A stretch of DNA of 64,000 nt from Endozoicomonas sp. Mp262. Lineage in GTDB: Bacteria > Pseudomonadota > Gammaproteobacteria > Pseudomonadales > Endozoicomonadaceae. Location: NCBI RefSeq assembly GCF_025643335.1, contig NZ_CP092489.1, positions 4,846,501 through 4,910,500 of the forward strand, read 5' to 3'. Made by a program: the position numbers and the translations under genes. The notes under the pieces were generated by a model. It searched no databases. It was not told where the DNA came from and saw only the letters and a program-made list of their open reading frames with translations. Below are positions 29,272-39,258 of the stretch, piece by piece (the stretch's first letter is position 1; the number at the start of each line of letters is the position of its first letter).

Positions 29272-30206
29272 CCTGGAGGCATTATTAAATTCCAGCCATC
29301 TGCACCAACTCCATTTAAATATGCCATTCCGTCCGCTTGCAAAGAATCAACTTCTTTTATTCCACTTAACGAACATTCCAATCCAGGATTAGTCAACATA
29401 TTTTCAAAATAAAGCTTAAATTCTTGACCTTCAAGAATCCTCTTCATATCGCTCATTCTTTTTTTCTGTTTTTCTTCTTCTAACGAAAGATTTTCTAGTT
29501 TTTCACGCAAATGCTCATGGAGAGCAACAGCATCCTGATTGCTTGCTAAATACCACCCCACAAGTTCTTGAAATGTATTTTCCATTTTTTTAGAACGTGT
29601 TATAAGTGTTTGTCGTCTTGTATCTGTATCCTGGTCTACTAATCGATTACCCAAATCAGCTATTACAGGTGATGTCCTATCTACTGTCTTCTGTAGTTTA
29701 TCAAGATTATGTTGCATTAAGTTTATATCAGCCTTCATTTCACCTCCATCTTTTTTAACTTGCGCCATATCCTTTGTCAAATGATCCATAGCCTTTCCAC
29801 CTTCCTTTACTCCCTCACCAACATTAACTAAAACTCCTTGTATTTGCCCCACACCTTTTTCAATATTTTTAACAACACCATCCATGTTCTCTGTTCGTTC
29901 AGCCATCAAAGAAATATTATCCTGCATTTGCTTTTTAAGCTCTTCTTTCTCCCTATTCGAAAATATTGCCATAGTCTTTCCTTTTACAGATGTAACCACA
30001 CTCATAGTATCCTTCCCTCTGGCAGATTTATTAAATTTCAGAGTGCCACTCCCATCCTCACTAAAATCATCTCGATCTGCTGCAAAACATAAAGTCATAG
30101 TAAAAAATAATAAAAAAAACAAAAAAACAAAACTGAAAGCACTTCTTTCTTTTTTTATAAATAAAAAATAATACATAAAAAAACCCAAATAAAACATAAA
30201 ATACAA
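29272..30206 (-). pseudogene. 5' part of IS-split coiled-coil envelope protein gene
   Basis: Encodes about 311 residues of a reconstructed 565-residue protein. A very hydrophobic N-terminus (two aromatic-rich stretches, the second FVFLFFLLFFTMTLCFAA) acts as signal peptide or anchor; the start Met is uncertain among several. From about residue 85 to 280 the sequence is a long predicted coiled coil (KKQMQDNISLMAERTENMD, DLGNRLVDQDTDTR, LREKLENLSLEEEKQKK). This resembles spacer or sensor coiled coils, but no known family is evident. The frame runs into the IS at 29271 and stops shortly inside it. Confidence 0.75.
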
Positions 30207-30482
30207 CCATGAACTATATAAGCAGCCAAAAATATTGGCTAATAAAAAATACGTATATTAAAATAAAATACACAAACATTAAAATATAATAAATAAAAGT
30301 CACTCGCTTAATAATTTCAACGAAAATCGAGTCAGACACTTTATAAAAAGCCACAAAAAAACTTCTAATTTAGTGCAAATTCTTTAAGCAAACTTCATTA
30401 AAAAAATAAATTTAATGGTTTTTCATAATTAAAATCCACCAACTAAAATTCAAAGAATTATATCTACAGCCTGGCACATCAT
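30207..30482. other. AT-rich spacer
   Basis: Non-coding, very AT-rich sequence upstream of the split coiled-coil gene. It contains one small hairpin (AGCCAA / TTGGCT at 30224-30240) and presumably that gene's promoter. I see no gene in it. Confidence 0.5.
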
Positions 30483-32127
30483 CAGCTATTCCCGCATGAT
30501 GAACGTCGATGATCGTTGGTATTGACAATAAGGCAGCAAAAATAATGAAGCCGATCAAAACTGAGCCGCCAATTAACAAAGCGGAGCTTTAAAGAAAAAA
30601 TGTCACCCCTGAACGTAGCTACGATATGGCCGGTTATGATGTATCGAATGGAATCACCCTTTTCTCTTCAATACCATGAGTTACTGTGTAAAAAAGCCCC
30701 TCCCACGTTTTTATCAGCCAATGCAAAAAATAGCCCTGTATCCATTTCCATAATGCTATACGGACTCCTTTTGAGCGGGTTCTTAAAGCTTCCTGAAACT
30801 GGGGACAGCACAGTTCCTGTATTTGATCTACGAGAAAAGCAAGCATCGTCAGATAGGCCAGATTTGTGGCTAAGTGCTTCTCACCGTGACCGTAGTTATG
30901 TTCGAGATCGTAGCCTTGATTTTTCAGGGTGTTAAACGTCTGGTTCTCAATATGCCATCGGCAGCGCCCTCCTTTCATGACGGGTTCTATGGTTTCTTCG
31001 TTAAGCGGAATATCAGTCACCCAGCACCAGATATGCTGTTTACCTTTTTTATCGGTTTCGACAAAATCAAGCACATTAACCTGTTCTGCATATTTTGCCT
31101 TGTTCAGCCTGACGTCATTGGCATAGCGAAACCACCACTTAATTCCAGTCTCTTCATTAACTTTTTCAGCACGGTGAACTTTTCCTTCTTTATCCAGCTC
31201 ATCCATCGCTTCAACCAGCGAGGCATGGTTGCCATCTTTCGCGACAATGATGTAATGCCAGCCATAACTCTTAATCAGTTGGACAGTGGGGTTGTCAGCA
31301 TAAAGACTGTCCAGAAGAATAACGAACTTTAGACGTGGGTGATGCTCTCGTATGGTGGCAAACAACCGTTTAATGGCATTTTTTTCACAGTCATTTTTGG
31401 TCGAACCGTCCTGGCAAACTATGGCTTCCGGTGCCAATGGCAAGACTGTTTTTTGATCCGGGTGAGCAATGCATGCTGCCATTAACTGGTGGTAGTGAGC
31501 TTCGTTGGCCTTTCCCTTATTTTTAGTACAGCACTCCTGACAAGGTTTTTTATTATTGCAGGAGTAAAATAGCCCAGTTCCATCGATCGGGAGCAAGTAG
31601 TGATTTTTCAAGTTCCCGCAGTGAAATTCGAATGCCTTCAGTAATCCGCCCCTTTGGACGTTAGACAGCAATGTCTTAAAAGGCTTTTTGAACTCTACGG
31701 GATCTATTGGATCCAGGATTTCCCGCATACTGGTATCACAGGGAGCACGTTTTTTTATCTGATACAGGTGCTCAAGGTTATGCCTTACTTCTTGCTCTGT
31801 TTTATCACGCTCAAACGAGAGGAGCGATGGGTACTTGAGATGCATCATGGCAAAAGCGGACATGGAGGCATCATGTATTGTTATTTTTCTGGAATCCTTG
31901 TTTGGTCGGACATCTGGAATTTGCTCATAACTTTCAGAAATCGTAGTAATTAAACTGTTTGCACAAAGATGCTTACGACTTTTTTGGAATGGATAAGCCA
32001 TGAGAGACAGCCATTGATAAAGTATCCCTATCAAAAGTAGACGTTATTTTGTGCGAAATCACTCCATTTGGAATTTACTGTAAGCCTTGCTGTTGCAGTG
32101 ATTTAATTGATGTCACGGGAATAGCTG
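30483..32127 (-). mobile_element. IS4-like insertion sequence, copy 3 (1645 bp, inverted)
   Basis: Same element as copies 1 and 2 but in reverse orientation. A perfect 9-bp duplication GCACATCAT lies at 30474-30482 and 32128-32136. It lies between the hyp operon end and the split coiled-coil gene without visibly interrupting a gene. Together with copy 2 it forms a large inverted repeat around 29272-30482. Confidence 0.95.
30634..32034 (-). CDS. IS4-like DDE transposase (copy 3)
   Basis: 466 residues, the same translation as copies 1 and 2, in reverse orientation. All catalytic segments are present, so it should be functional if the shared start and promoter work. Confidence 0.93.
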   Translation of the reverse strand: MIGILYQWLSLMAYPFQKSRKHLCANSLITTISESYEQIPDVRPNKDSRKITIHDASMSAFAMMHLKYPSLLSFERDKTEQEVRHNLEHLYQIKKRAPCDTSMREILDPIDPVEFKKPFKTLLSNVQRGGLLKAFEFHCGNLKNHYLLPIDGTGLFYSCNNKKPCQECCTKNKGKANEAHYHQLMAACIAHPDQKTVLPLAPEAIVCQDGSTKNDCEKNAIKRLFATIREHHPRLKFVILLDSLYADNPTVQLIKSYGWHYIIVAKDGNHASLVEAMDELDKEGKVHRAEKVNEETGIKWWFRYANDVRLNKAKYAEQVNVLDFVETDKKGKQHIWCWVTDIPLNEETIEPVMKGGRCRWHIENQTFNTLKNQGYDLEHNYGHGEKHLATNLAYLTMLAFLVDQIQELCCPQFQEALRTRSKGVRIALWKWIQGYFLHWLIKTWEGLFYTVTHGIEEKRVIPFDTS

Positions 32128-32216
32128 GCACATCATCTTTTTAATTTTATGCACCAGGCTCTATTCATATCATCTTGCGCTATTGCTCAAAAACATCCAT
32201 TTCTGTTAAATGATTA

Positions 32217-33146
32217 TCAAGCCTGCTCCAACCAGCTTAACCAGGCTTCCATGCCTTCACCGGTGGTGGCAGAAAGTCGAATAACCTGAATATAGGGATT
32301 GACTTTCCGGGCATTCTCTATGCACTGTTCAACATCAAAGGCGACATAAGGCAACAGATCAATTTTATTGATAATCATCAGTTGAGATGCTGCAAACATA
32401 TTGGGGTACTTCAAAGGCTTGTCCTCTCCTTCCGTTACGGAAAGGATTGCCACTTTATATTTTTCCCCAAGATCGAAGCCACTGGGGCAAACCAGATTGC
32501 CGACATTCTCGATAAACAGCAAAGAGCCTTTTTCAAGCTCCATTTTATGGCAGGCATCGTGAACCATCTGGGCATCCAGATGACAGCCCTTGCCGGTATT
32601 CACCTGCAATGCCTGAGTGCCGGTTGCCCGGATACGATCAGCATCATTGGTGGTTTGCTGGTCACCTTCGATAACTGCACAGGAACGTTTTTCCTGAAGC
32701 CGCTTTAGAGTTTCCACCAGCAATGTGGTTTTTCCGGAGCCAGGGCTGGATACCAGGTTTAATACCAGCTGTTCACCTTCCCGGAAATGCGACCGGTTGT
32801 GGCTGGCCAGCTGGTTGTTTTTATCCAGCACATCCCGCTCTATCTTCATCAACCGGCGCTGGCTGATGCCCGGTACATGATTGCCAGCCTCACCCTGGCC
32901 ATAATGGAGATTCCTTCCTTCACTCTCATCATGATGATGGTGATGCCCTGTACCATGAGTAACCGGTTGATGCGACTCCCGGGGATAATAGTAGTGATGA
33001 TGATGCTGAACGATTACCGTCGCTTGTCCATGCGTATGGGAATGCCCATGATGATGGGCATGGTTACCGCTATGTTCATGGGAGTACTCATGAGAATGCT
33101 CATGGCCTTCAATTTGGCTGTCACCACAACCACAGACACCACACAT
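32217..33146 (-). CDS. hypB: Hydrogenase nickel-incorporation GTPase HypB
   Basis: Delivers Ni to the NiFe hydrogenase large subunit, with HypA, using GTP. The start at 33146 gives 309 residues beginning MCGVCGCG, the N-terminal high-affinity nickel motif. A long His-rich segment (~15-80, with HHHHYYY and HHHHHDE) could store nickel. The G domain follows: P-loop [35 protein letters not shown] and NKIDLLPY. A longer frame upstream would run into hypA and is rejected. It is the last gene of the hyp series, one base after hypA. Confidence 0.97.
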   Translation of the reverse strand: MCGVCGCGDSQIEGHEHSHEYSHEHSGNHAHHHGHSHTHGQATVIVQHHHHYYYPRESHQPVTHGTGHHHHHDESEGRNLHYGQGEAGNHVPGISQRRLMKIERDVLDKNNQLASHNRSHFREGEQLVLNLVSSPGSGKTTLLVETLKRLQEKRSCAVIEGDQQTTNDADRIRATGTQALQVNTGKGCHLDAQMVHDACHKMELEKGSLLFIENVGNLVCPSGFDLGEKYKVAILSVTEGEDKPLKYPNMFAASQLMIINKIDLLPYVAFDVEQCIENARKVNPYIQVIRLSATTGEGMEAWLSWLEQA

Positions 33147-33147
33147 A

Positions 33148-33501
33148 TTATTCCACCTCAATTTCCTTGATACGCAGTTCATCACCCTGCGTCAGTTTTA
33201 GATTAAATCCGGCACACTTCGGACAGGGAGCCCCACGTATCTCCAGCGGGATAGCCTGCTCACAATCCAGACACCATGCCTCTCCCTGAGGTTTGGTGAT
33301 ATGAAGCACTGCATGCTCTGCCAGTGTTTCCCGGGAAGCTATTTCAAAGCAGTAACGAATGGTTTCAGGGTCAGCACAGGACAAGGGGCCTATTTCCAGC
33401 CAGATTCCCGTGATTCGCTGGACAGGGTCACTATCGCTTTGTTTTCGACACTGCTCTTCAGCCAGGTCTATAACATTGATAGCCAGGGACATTTCATGCA
33501 T
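33148..33501 (-). CDS. hypA: Hydrogenase nickel-insertion protein HypA
   Basis: 117 residues from the ATG at 33501. The N-terminal MHEMSLA carries the nickel-binding His2. Two CxxC pairs (CLDC and CPKC) form the zinc site in the C-terminal half. It hands nickel to the hydrogenase large subunit together with HypB. An upstream in-frame start overlapping hypE would displace the essential His2 and is not used. It begins 11 bp after the hypE stop. Confidence 0.95.
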   Translation of the reverse strand: MHEMSLAINVIDLAEEQCRKQSDSDPVQRITGIWLEIGPLSCADPETIRYCFEIASRETLAEHAVLHITKPQGEAWCLDCEQAIPLEIRGAPCPKCAGFNLKLTQGDELRIKEIEVE

Positions 33502-33512
33502 AGCAACATCCC

Positions 33513-34508
33513 CTAGCAAATACGCGGCAGCAGCTCACCACGAGGCATCTCCATATAACGACTACTGCCCCAGGGTGACTGGACAATGACTTTATGTCTT
33601 TCAGAAGCGCAGACCTGACCAATACAACAGGCGTCGTTATCGAATGTACGTAGCACTTTAAGCGTTTTATCAATATGCTCCTGGGGGACAGCAATCACCA
33701 TGGTTCCTTCATTGGCCAGTTCATAAGGCTCAAAACCATAGATTTCACAAAGCCCACGCACTTCATCCAGCACAGGAATCTGCTCTTCGGCCACATTGAT
33801 CTGGACTTGAGAAGCAGAACACCACTCATTCAACACCGCTGCCAGCCCGCCACGGGTGGCATCCCTGAGGGCATGCAAGGTAATACCCGCATCAATCAGT
33901 TGCCTGACTCGGGGCCAGAGGGTGTCGCAATCACTCACCAGCTCTGATTCCATCCTTAACTCATCCCGGGCCATCAGGATACAGCTGCCATGGCTGCCAA
34001 TATTCCGGGAAACAATAATCGCATCGCCATCCTGAAGGTTACTGGCCGATAGCCCTGGATATTGTATAGTGCCAATACCACTGGTATTGATAATCAGCCC
34101 TTCCAGGGTTCCCCTTGGCACCACCTTAGTGTCACCACAGACTATTTGAGCACCGGATTTCTCCAGCTCTGTCGCCATGGTTTTAACAATATCCGTGAGT
34201 TCCTCAAAGGAGAACCCTTCCTCAATCACAAAGCTGCTACTGAGATATTGGGGTTCAGCCCCCACCATAGCCAGGTCATTTACAGTTCCTGCCACCGCCA
34301 GCTTGCCAATATTGCCACCGGGAAAAAACAGGGGGGAAACGGTAAAGCTGTCGGTAGTAAAGGCAACCGGGCCTGCCATGGGTAACACGGCAGCATCCTC
34401 AGCTTTCAACAGAATGTCATTGCTGAAATACCGGTAGAACAGTTTTTCCACCAACATGCCCATCTCTTCACCACCACTGCCGTGGCTTAATTGAACGGTT
34501 TTCATCAT
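33513..34508 (-). CDS. hypE: Hydrogenase maturation protein HypE
   Basis: Dehydrates the carbamoyl group transferred by HypF onto its C-terminal Cys to a thiocyanate, the source of the active-site cyanides. The start overlaps the hypD stop (TGATG), giving 331 residues. PurM-like fold: LSHGSGGEEM at the N-terminus, AFTTDSFTVSPLFFPGGNIGKLAV and DATRGGLAAVLNEW. The C-terminus is PRIC, with the acceptor Cys last, as required. A longer frame extends upstream inside hypD and is rejected. Confidence 0.97.
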   Translation of the reverse strand: MMKTVQLSHGSGGEEMGMLVEKLFYRYFSNDILLKAEDAAVLPMAGPVAFTTDSFTVSPLFFPGGNIGKLAVAGTVNDLAMVGAEPQYLSSSFVIEEGFSFEELTDIVKTMATELEKSGAQIVCGDTKVVPRGTLEGLIINTSGIGTIQYPGLSASNLQDGDAIIVSRNIGSHGSCILMARDELRMESELVSDCDTLWPRVRQLIDAGITLHALRDATRGGLAAVLNEWCSASQVQINVAEEQIPVLDEVRGLCEIYGFEPYELANEGTMVIAVPQEHIDKTLKVLRTFDNDACCIGQVCASERHKVIVQSPWGSSRYMEMPRGELLPRIC

Positions 34509-35650
34509 CAGATTGTCTTGTCTGCCATATCGGAGTAGCGGAAATAGGCGTTGCAGGCTCCTTCGGAGCTCACCATACAACTACCCATGGGTCGGGACGG
34601 GTTACAGGCCTTGCCAAAAGCACGACACTGATTGGGCTTTGCATGGCCCCGCAGGATATCAGCACAGATACAGACCTTATGGTCCTGAATTTCCTTATGG
34701 GATAGCCGATCTGAGAAAATCAACTCGGCATCACGGTGGGCAAAACGATCCTGCAACTTTAAGGCTGAGCCGGGAATATCGCCGAGTCCACGCCAGCGGA
34801 AATCAGTTCGCAGGGTAAAAGCCTGATCCATCTTACTCTGTGCTGACTGGTTTCCCTCCGGGGTAACAGCTCTGGAATACTGAATGGCTAACTCCGGCTT
34901 GCCTGAACATTTCTGCTTAACAATCTCCAGAATCGACTCCAGCACATCCACTGGTTCAAAACCACTGACCACCACAGGAATATCAAACTTATCCACCAGC
35001 GGTTGATAAATTTTGGCACCGGCCACCACACTGACATGGGATGGGCCAATGAGGGCATTAATCCTGGCACCGCCATCGGCCATCACTGCCTCAACCGCAG
35101 GCGGCACCAGCACATGATTAATATGAAAATAAAGATTGCTAAGCTGCTGTCGTTCAGCCAGTTCCAGCAACACCGCAGTCATAGGCGTGGTGGTTTCAAA
35201 GCCAATGGCAAAATAAACGACTTTTTTATCCGGGTTATCCCGGGCAATGGTCAGGGCATCCATGGGATCGTAAACAGATCGCACATCCCCACCCCTGGAT
35301 CGGCACTCTGCCAGGCTTCCCTTGGAGCCAGGCACGCGAATCATATCGCCCAGGGTCACCAGGATCACATCCGGGGTTTCCGCCAGCTCCACAGCATGAT
35401 TTATCCGCTCTTTGGGCATGATACAAACCGGACAGCCCGGGCCATGGATAAATTCTATAATCTCCGGTAGCAGCTGGTTTAATCCATACTTCATAATGGT
35501 GTGGGTATGACCGCCACACACTTCCATAATATTGACCGGTTCATCCAGCTGTTCTGCCAGAACCGAAATCTTTTTAACCAGCGCCCTGATTACCGCCGGA
35601 TTCCTGAATCCGGTATACAGGGAATGAGACTTGTCACTTTGAATACTCAT
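34508..35650 (-). CDS. hypD: Hydrogenase maturation protein HypD
   Basis: Iron-sulfur scaffold that, with HypC, assembles the Fe(CN)2CO group of NiFe hydrogenase. 380 residues. Conserved motifs: MEVCGGHTHTIMKYG, HGPGCPVCIMP, FAIGFETTTP and GPSHVSVV. C-terminal Cys ligands for a 4Fe-4S cluster lie in CICADILRGHAKPNQCRAFGKACNP. The start overlaps the hypC stop by 4 bp (ATGA). Confidence 0.98.
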   Translation of the reverse strand: MSIQSDKSHSLYTGFRNPAVIRALVKKISVLAEQLDEPVNIMEVCGGHTHTIMKYGLNQLLPEIIEFIHGPGCPVCIMPKERINHAVELAETPDVILVTLGDMIRVPGSKGSLAECRSRGGDVRSVYDPMDALTIARDNPDKKVVYFAIGFETTTPMTAVLLELAERQQLSNLYFHINHVLVPPAVEAVMADGGARINALIGPSHVSVVAGAKIYQPLVDKFDIPVVVSGFEPVDVLESILEIVKQKCSGKPELAIQYSRAVTPEGNQSAQSKMDQAFTLRTDFRWRGLGDIPGSALKLQDRFAHRDAELIFSDRLSHKEIQDHKVCICADILRGHAKPNQCRAFGKACNPSRPMGSCMVSSEGACNAYFRYSDMADKTI

Positions 35651-35901
35651 ACCAGCATCGCCTTAATTTCTTCTTCCCCCATTTCCTCCATCAAATTCTG
35701 ATACTCCCTGAGACTGGCACGGGCATCCTGCTCATCAATCTTGCTAATGGCAAAGCCCACATGGATCAACAGATAATCACCTTCAGCCAGGGACTCCGTT
35801 AATAAATGGGTGCTAACCTGTTTCCGAACTCCCATGGTATCAACCAGGGCCGTACTGTCCGGGTATAGTTCAATAATTTTCGAGGGAATACATAAACACA
35901 T
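35647..35901 (-). CDS. hypC: Hydrogenase assembly chaperone HypC
   Basis: 84 residues beginning MCLCIPSKI. The Cys after the initiator Met is the conserved ligand that carries the Fe(CN)2CO moiety from HypD to the large-subunit precursor. The OB-fold body (ALVDTMGVRKQVS, GDYLLIHVGFAISKI) is typical of the HypC/HupF family. It is translationally coupled to hypD. Confidence 0.96.
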   Translation of the reverse strand: MCLCIPSKIIELYPDSTALVDTMGVRKQVSTHLLTESLAEGDYLLIHVGFAISKIDEQDARASLREYQNLMEEMGEEEIKAMLV

Positions 35902-35965
35902 AAAAAAACCGAAATAAAAGCCTTGATAGTAAAAACGTCACTGGGAGTCTTTATAGTCCCATACC

Positions 35966-36052
35966 CCGTTCCCAGGACTCCCTTCTGTGCAAAACCCGGT
36001 ACAGAAGGAAACACCCGTATGCACTGCCAGCGAAGCACCGGGAACGAGGCGA
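35966..36052. repeat. Hairpin repeat in the hypF-hypC gap
   Basis: Outer arms CGTTCCC (35967) and GGGAACG (near 36040) enclose an inner hairpin, CCTTCTGT (35981-35988) with ACAGAAGG (36001-36008). The style and the TTCCCAGG core resemble the repeat at 21332-21500. It could be a dispersed repeat; it may also lower readthrough from hypF to hypC. Confidence 0.5.
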
Positions 36053-36067
36053 GGAATCTATATAAAC

Positions 36068-38395
36068 TTAATCCTGACAGGCCCCAGACATAAGACCATG
36101 CCAAAGCTGGCCTGCCGAAATCCCGCCATCATTGGGAGGCAGTTGTTCTGATGTCAGTAATGAGCGCTTTTTAGATTGAAAGAGCATTGCCAGGTTATTC
36201 ATCAGGATACGGTTCTGAAAAACGCCACCACTGACTACCACTGAATGGTTTGGATAGCAGTGAGCAATGTCACCGATCATCCGGGCAATAGCTGTCAGCA
36301 GGATTACTGCACAGTGGCCAGTGGTTTTTCTGGTACGCTGATCAATGGCCCAGTCCAACAGACGATGCCACTGAATAACCCCATCACTGCTTAAGTTAAA
36401 CCGGGCTTCAGGATGACTTGATATGACTGCATCAATAGCCGCAGCTTCCAACCGTAGCCCACACTCACCTTCAAAATCCACGGTATCAACTAATCCTAAT
36501 AGACTTGCCCAGCCATCAATCATTCGTCCCATGGATGTGGTTAACGGGGAAAGCCCGGGGCTCTGCCAAACCTTATACAGGTTGTTTAACCATGAAGCCG
36601 GTTTACCCTTAAAGGCTGGCAGATCAAGTGCCTTAATCTCATCAAGACTGTAATACTCCAACAACAGCCCCAGCAAAATTCTCGCGGGTTCCTTGATGGC
36701 CCGTTCGCCACCAATGAGCCGGAACGGCTTTAAGTAGTGGCAACGCTTAGCCTGACGAATATCCACCAGTAATACTTCACCACCCCAGATCACACCGGTA
36801 TTCCCGTCCTTGCCATCCGGCGATGGGTCACCATATCCCGTGCCATCAAAGGCAAATCCAAGCACTTCCCCGGTTAACCGGTGTTCAGCCATCACTGCCA
36901 GAATATGGGCATGATGATGCTGCACCTGGAGATGGCTAAGGGAGCGTTCCTTACTCAGGTCCTGAGCCATTCGAGTAGTGATGTAATGGGGGTGTTTGTC
37001 TGAAATAACCGTCGCAGGCTCAATTTCAAACAATTGTTCAATGTCGTTTAAATGCCTGCTAAAGCTGGCTTCCATCTCCAGGCTATCCAGATCCCCTTGA
37101 TAAGGACCAACCACCATCTGTTTACCCCTGGCCAGGGCGATACTATTTTTCTGCTGAACTCCCAGAGCCAGTAATGGTTTATCAACAGCCTGTTCCAAAG
37201 GCATCACCAAAGGGGCATAGCCTCTTCCCAGTCGCAGCACTTGACGACGCCCTCCAGCAACCTGTACCACACTGTCATCACAGGCATGCAAAATATTGCG
37301 GTTATGATCCAGCACATAATCAATATGCTGGCCCAGTTGCTCTATCACCTGGGAGAACCTGGTAGCAATCGGCATACCAGATACATTGGCACTTGTGGCC
37401 ACCAGGGGGAATTTAAGGGATTCCATGAGCAAATAATGTAAAGGTGAATAGGCCAGCATGACTCCCAGCCAGGGAACACCGGGAGCAATACTCTCTGCAA
37501 GGGCAAGCTCCAGCCTTTTCTGCAACAATGTAATTGGCCGTTCCGGCGACTCCAGTATCTCCTGTTCCAGGGGGTCAATAACAGCAAGGGACGCTGCCAT
37601 CTCCAGGCTATTCACCATCACCGCCAATGGCTTTCTGAGGCGGCGCTTACCTGCCCGTAACCTGGCCACCACCTCTTCATTGGTGGCATCACACATTAAA
37701 TGAAAGCCACCAATGCCTTTTACTGCCACAATTTTCCCGTCCTTCAGGGCTGCAACAGCATGCATCAGGGCTTTATCCCTGTTTGCCAGCAAATTACCCG
37801 ATGAATCAGTGAACCTTATCTCAGGACCACAGTAATTGCAGCTCACTGGCTGGGCATGGTAGCGACGATCCAGGGGATTACCATAAGCTTCCGCACAGGC
37901 AGGACACATGGCAAAGTCCGCCATACTGGTCCATGGCCTGTCATAGGGCAGTTGTCTTACTAAACTGTATCTGGGGCCACAATGGGTACAATTAGTGAAC
38001 GGGTATTGATAATGCCGGTTGCCAGCTGTAAAAGTCTCTTCCATACAATGGGAGCATACCCCTTTATCCGGAGATATACTGATACTGTCCAGATCAACGG
38101 TATCACTGGAAGTGATCACGAACTCGCCATCATTCTGCAATGGCATACTGTCGACGGAAACCCGGTCAATACGACTCAATGGTGGCGCATCTGTTTTTAG
38201 GGCAGTGATAAAACTGTCTGCGGCAGATAAACCACCTTCAATCTCAATATAAACACCCTGGCCATTATTCAGGATAAAACCGGACAATTGCCGTTCTATT
38301 GCCAGGCGGTACACTGTCGGTCGAAACCCTACTCCCTGTACAATGCCCCAGACCCTGATTTTCCGGCGAACAACTTTGTCTTCAGTTATTGACAC
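36068..38395 (-). CDS. hypF: Carbamoyltransferase HypF
   Basis: Makes the carbamoyl group, from carbamoyl phosphate and ATP, that HypE converts to the cyanide ligands of NiFe hydrogenase. 775 residues with all domains in order. First is an acylphosphatase domain (VQGVGFRPTVYRLA, ~10-95). Two zinc-finger pairs follow (CSHC...CTHC and CPAC...CNYC, ~110-185), then a YrdC-like domain (~200-380, KGIGGFHLMCDA). Last is a Kae1-like domain with the metal-binding HHHAHILAVMAEH and a VVSGGVFQNRIL segment. It ends about 165 bp before hypC and starts 3 bp after the fdhD stop. Confidence 0.97.
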   Translation of the reverse strand: MSITEDKVVRRKIRVWGIVQGVGFRPTVYRLAIERQLSGFILNNGQGVYIEIEGGLSAADSFITALKTDAPPLSRIDRVSVDSMPLQNDGEFVITSSDTVDLDSISISPDKGVCSHCMEETFTAGNRHYQYPFTNCTHCGPRYSLVRQLPYDRPWTSMADFAMCPACAEAYGNPLDRRYHAQPVSCNYCGPEIRFTDSSGNLLANRDKALMHAVAALKDGKIVAVKGIGGFHLMCDATNEEVVARLRAGKRRLRKPLAVMVNSLEMAASLAVIDPLEQEILESPERPITLLQKRLELALAESIAPGVPWLGVMLAYSPLHYLLMESLKFPLVATSANVSGMPIATRFSQVIEQLGQHIDYVLDHNRNILHACDDSVVQVAGGRRQVLRLGRGYAPLVMPLEQAVDKPLLALGVQQKNSIALARGKQMVVGPYQGDLDSLEMEASFSRHLNDIEQLFEIEPATVISDKHPHYITTRMAQDLSKERSLSHLQVQHHHAHILAVMAEHRLTGEVLGFAFDGTGYGDPSPDGKDGNTGVIWGGEVLLVDIRQAKRCHYLKPFRLIGGERAIKEPARILLGLLLEYYSLDEIKALDLPAFKGKPASWLNNLYKVWQSPGLSPLTTSMGRMIDGWASLLGLVDTVDFEGECGLRLEAAAIDAVISSHPEARFNLSSDGVIQWHRLLDWAIDQRTRKTTGHCAVILLTAIARMIGDIAHCYPNHSVVVSGGVFQNRILMNNLAMLFQSKKRSLLTSEQLPPNDGGISAGQLWHGLMSGACQD

Positions 38396-38397
38396 CG

Positions 38398-39225
38398 TCA
38401 GGCCACCTCTTCAGCTGCTTGCAACAAGCGCTCACAGTGGCTGTATATACTTAGCTTACCAGGACGACAAAAACCCGCTAACGTCAAATTACACTGATCA
38501 GCAAGAACCACTGCTTTTTTCGTAACCGCAGAAATGGCGAATAGCGCTTCCACTCCCGCCACAATCGCCTTCTGAACCATCTCAAAACTGGCCCGGCTGG
38601 TCACTAAAACAGCCCCGCCACGAATATGATTGCGGGCCAGATATCCAATCAGTTTATCCAGGGCAATATGACGACCCACGTCTTCCCTCACTGCAACCAA
38701 TTCTGCCTGATCTGTGATCCAGCCTGCGGCATGGGTTGCACCGGTTTCCTGGTTTAACCGCTGTTGTTGCTTCAGGCAGTCAAATGCATTGTCAATCTTT
38801 AAGGCATCCAGGGTTAAGTGCTTTTCCAGTACTGGCAGCTCTCTACTCACATGGGATAGTTGCTCAGTGCCGCATATACCACAACCAGTGGTTCCAGCCA
38901 GATTTCGTCTTCTTGACTTGAGTCGTTGAAAACAGCGGGAAGATATTTCAACAGCCACTTCGACCCCTGAACAGGCAGGAACAATATCAATACCCCGTAT
39001 ATCCTCAAAACGATCAATAATACCTTCGGTGAGAGAGAAACCGATTGCCAGGTCCTCCAGATCCGAAGGCAGTGACATTAATACCGCATGGGAAATACCG
39101 TTATAGACTATGGCAACCGGCACTTCCTCAACCAGCTGATCGGTATTGAATGACGTACTTTGTTGGTGGCGAATGCGACATACCGGCATCGCCTGGCAAC
39201 TGGAAATAGCAGAAGCCTGATCCAT
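38398..39225 (-). CDS. fdhD: Formate dehydrogenase accessory sulfurtransferase FdhD
   Basis: Transfers sulfur from IscS to the molybdenum cofactor of formate dehydrogenase, which is needed for FdhF activity. 275 residues with the family segments EVPVAIVYNGISHAVLMSLPSDLEDLAIGFSLTEGII, the reactive CGICG loop (TGCGICGTEQL, near residue 115), AVREDVGRHIALDKLIGY and VTSRASFEMVQKA. Its placement between fhlA and hypF ties Mo-cofactor sulfuration to the same transcription unit. Confidence 0.96.
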   Translation of the reverse strand: MDQASAISSCQAMPVCRIRHQQSTSFNTDQLVEEVPVAIVYNGISHAVLMSLPSDLEDLAIGFSLTEGIIDRFEDIRGIDIVPACSGVEVAVEISSRCFQRLKSRRRNLAGTTGCGICGTEQLSHVSRELPVLEKHLTLDALKIDNAFDCLKQQQRLNQETGATHAAGWITDQAELVAVREDVGRHIALDKLIGYLARNHIRGGAVLVTSRASFEMVQKAIVAGVEALFAISAVTKKAVVLADQCNLTLAGFCRPGKLSIYSHCERLLQAAEEVA

Positions 39226-39258
39226 ATTATCCCCTTACTGCCCAAATTCTTGGGCTGT

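Noticed and set aside
27627-32127. Composite transposon formed by IS copies 2 and 3
   Set aside because: Each copy has its own matching 9-bp target duplication, so they inserted separately.
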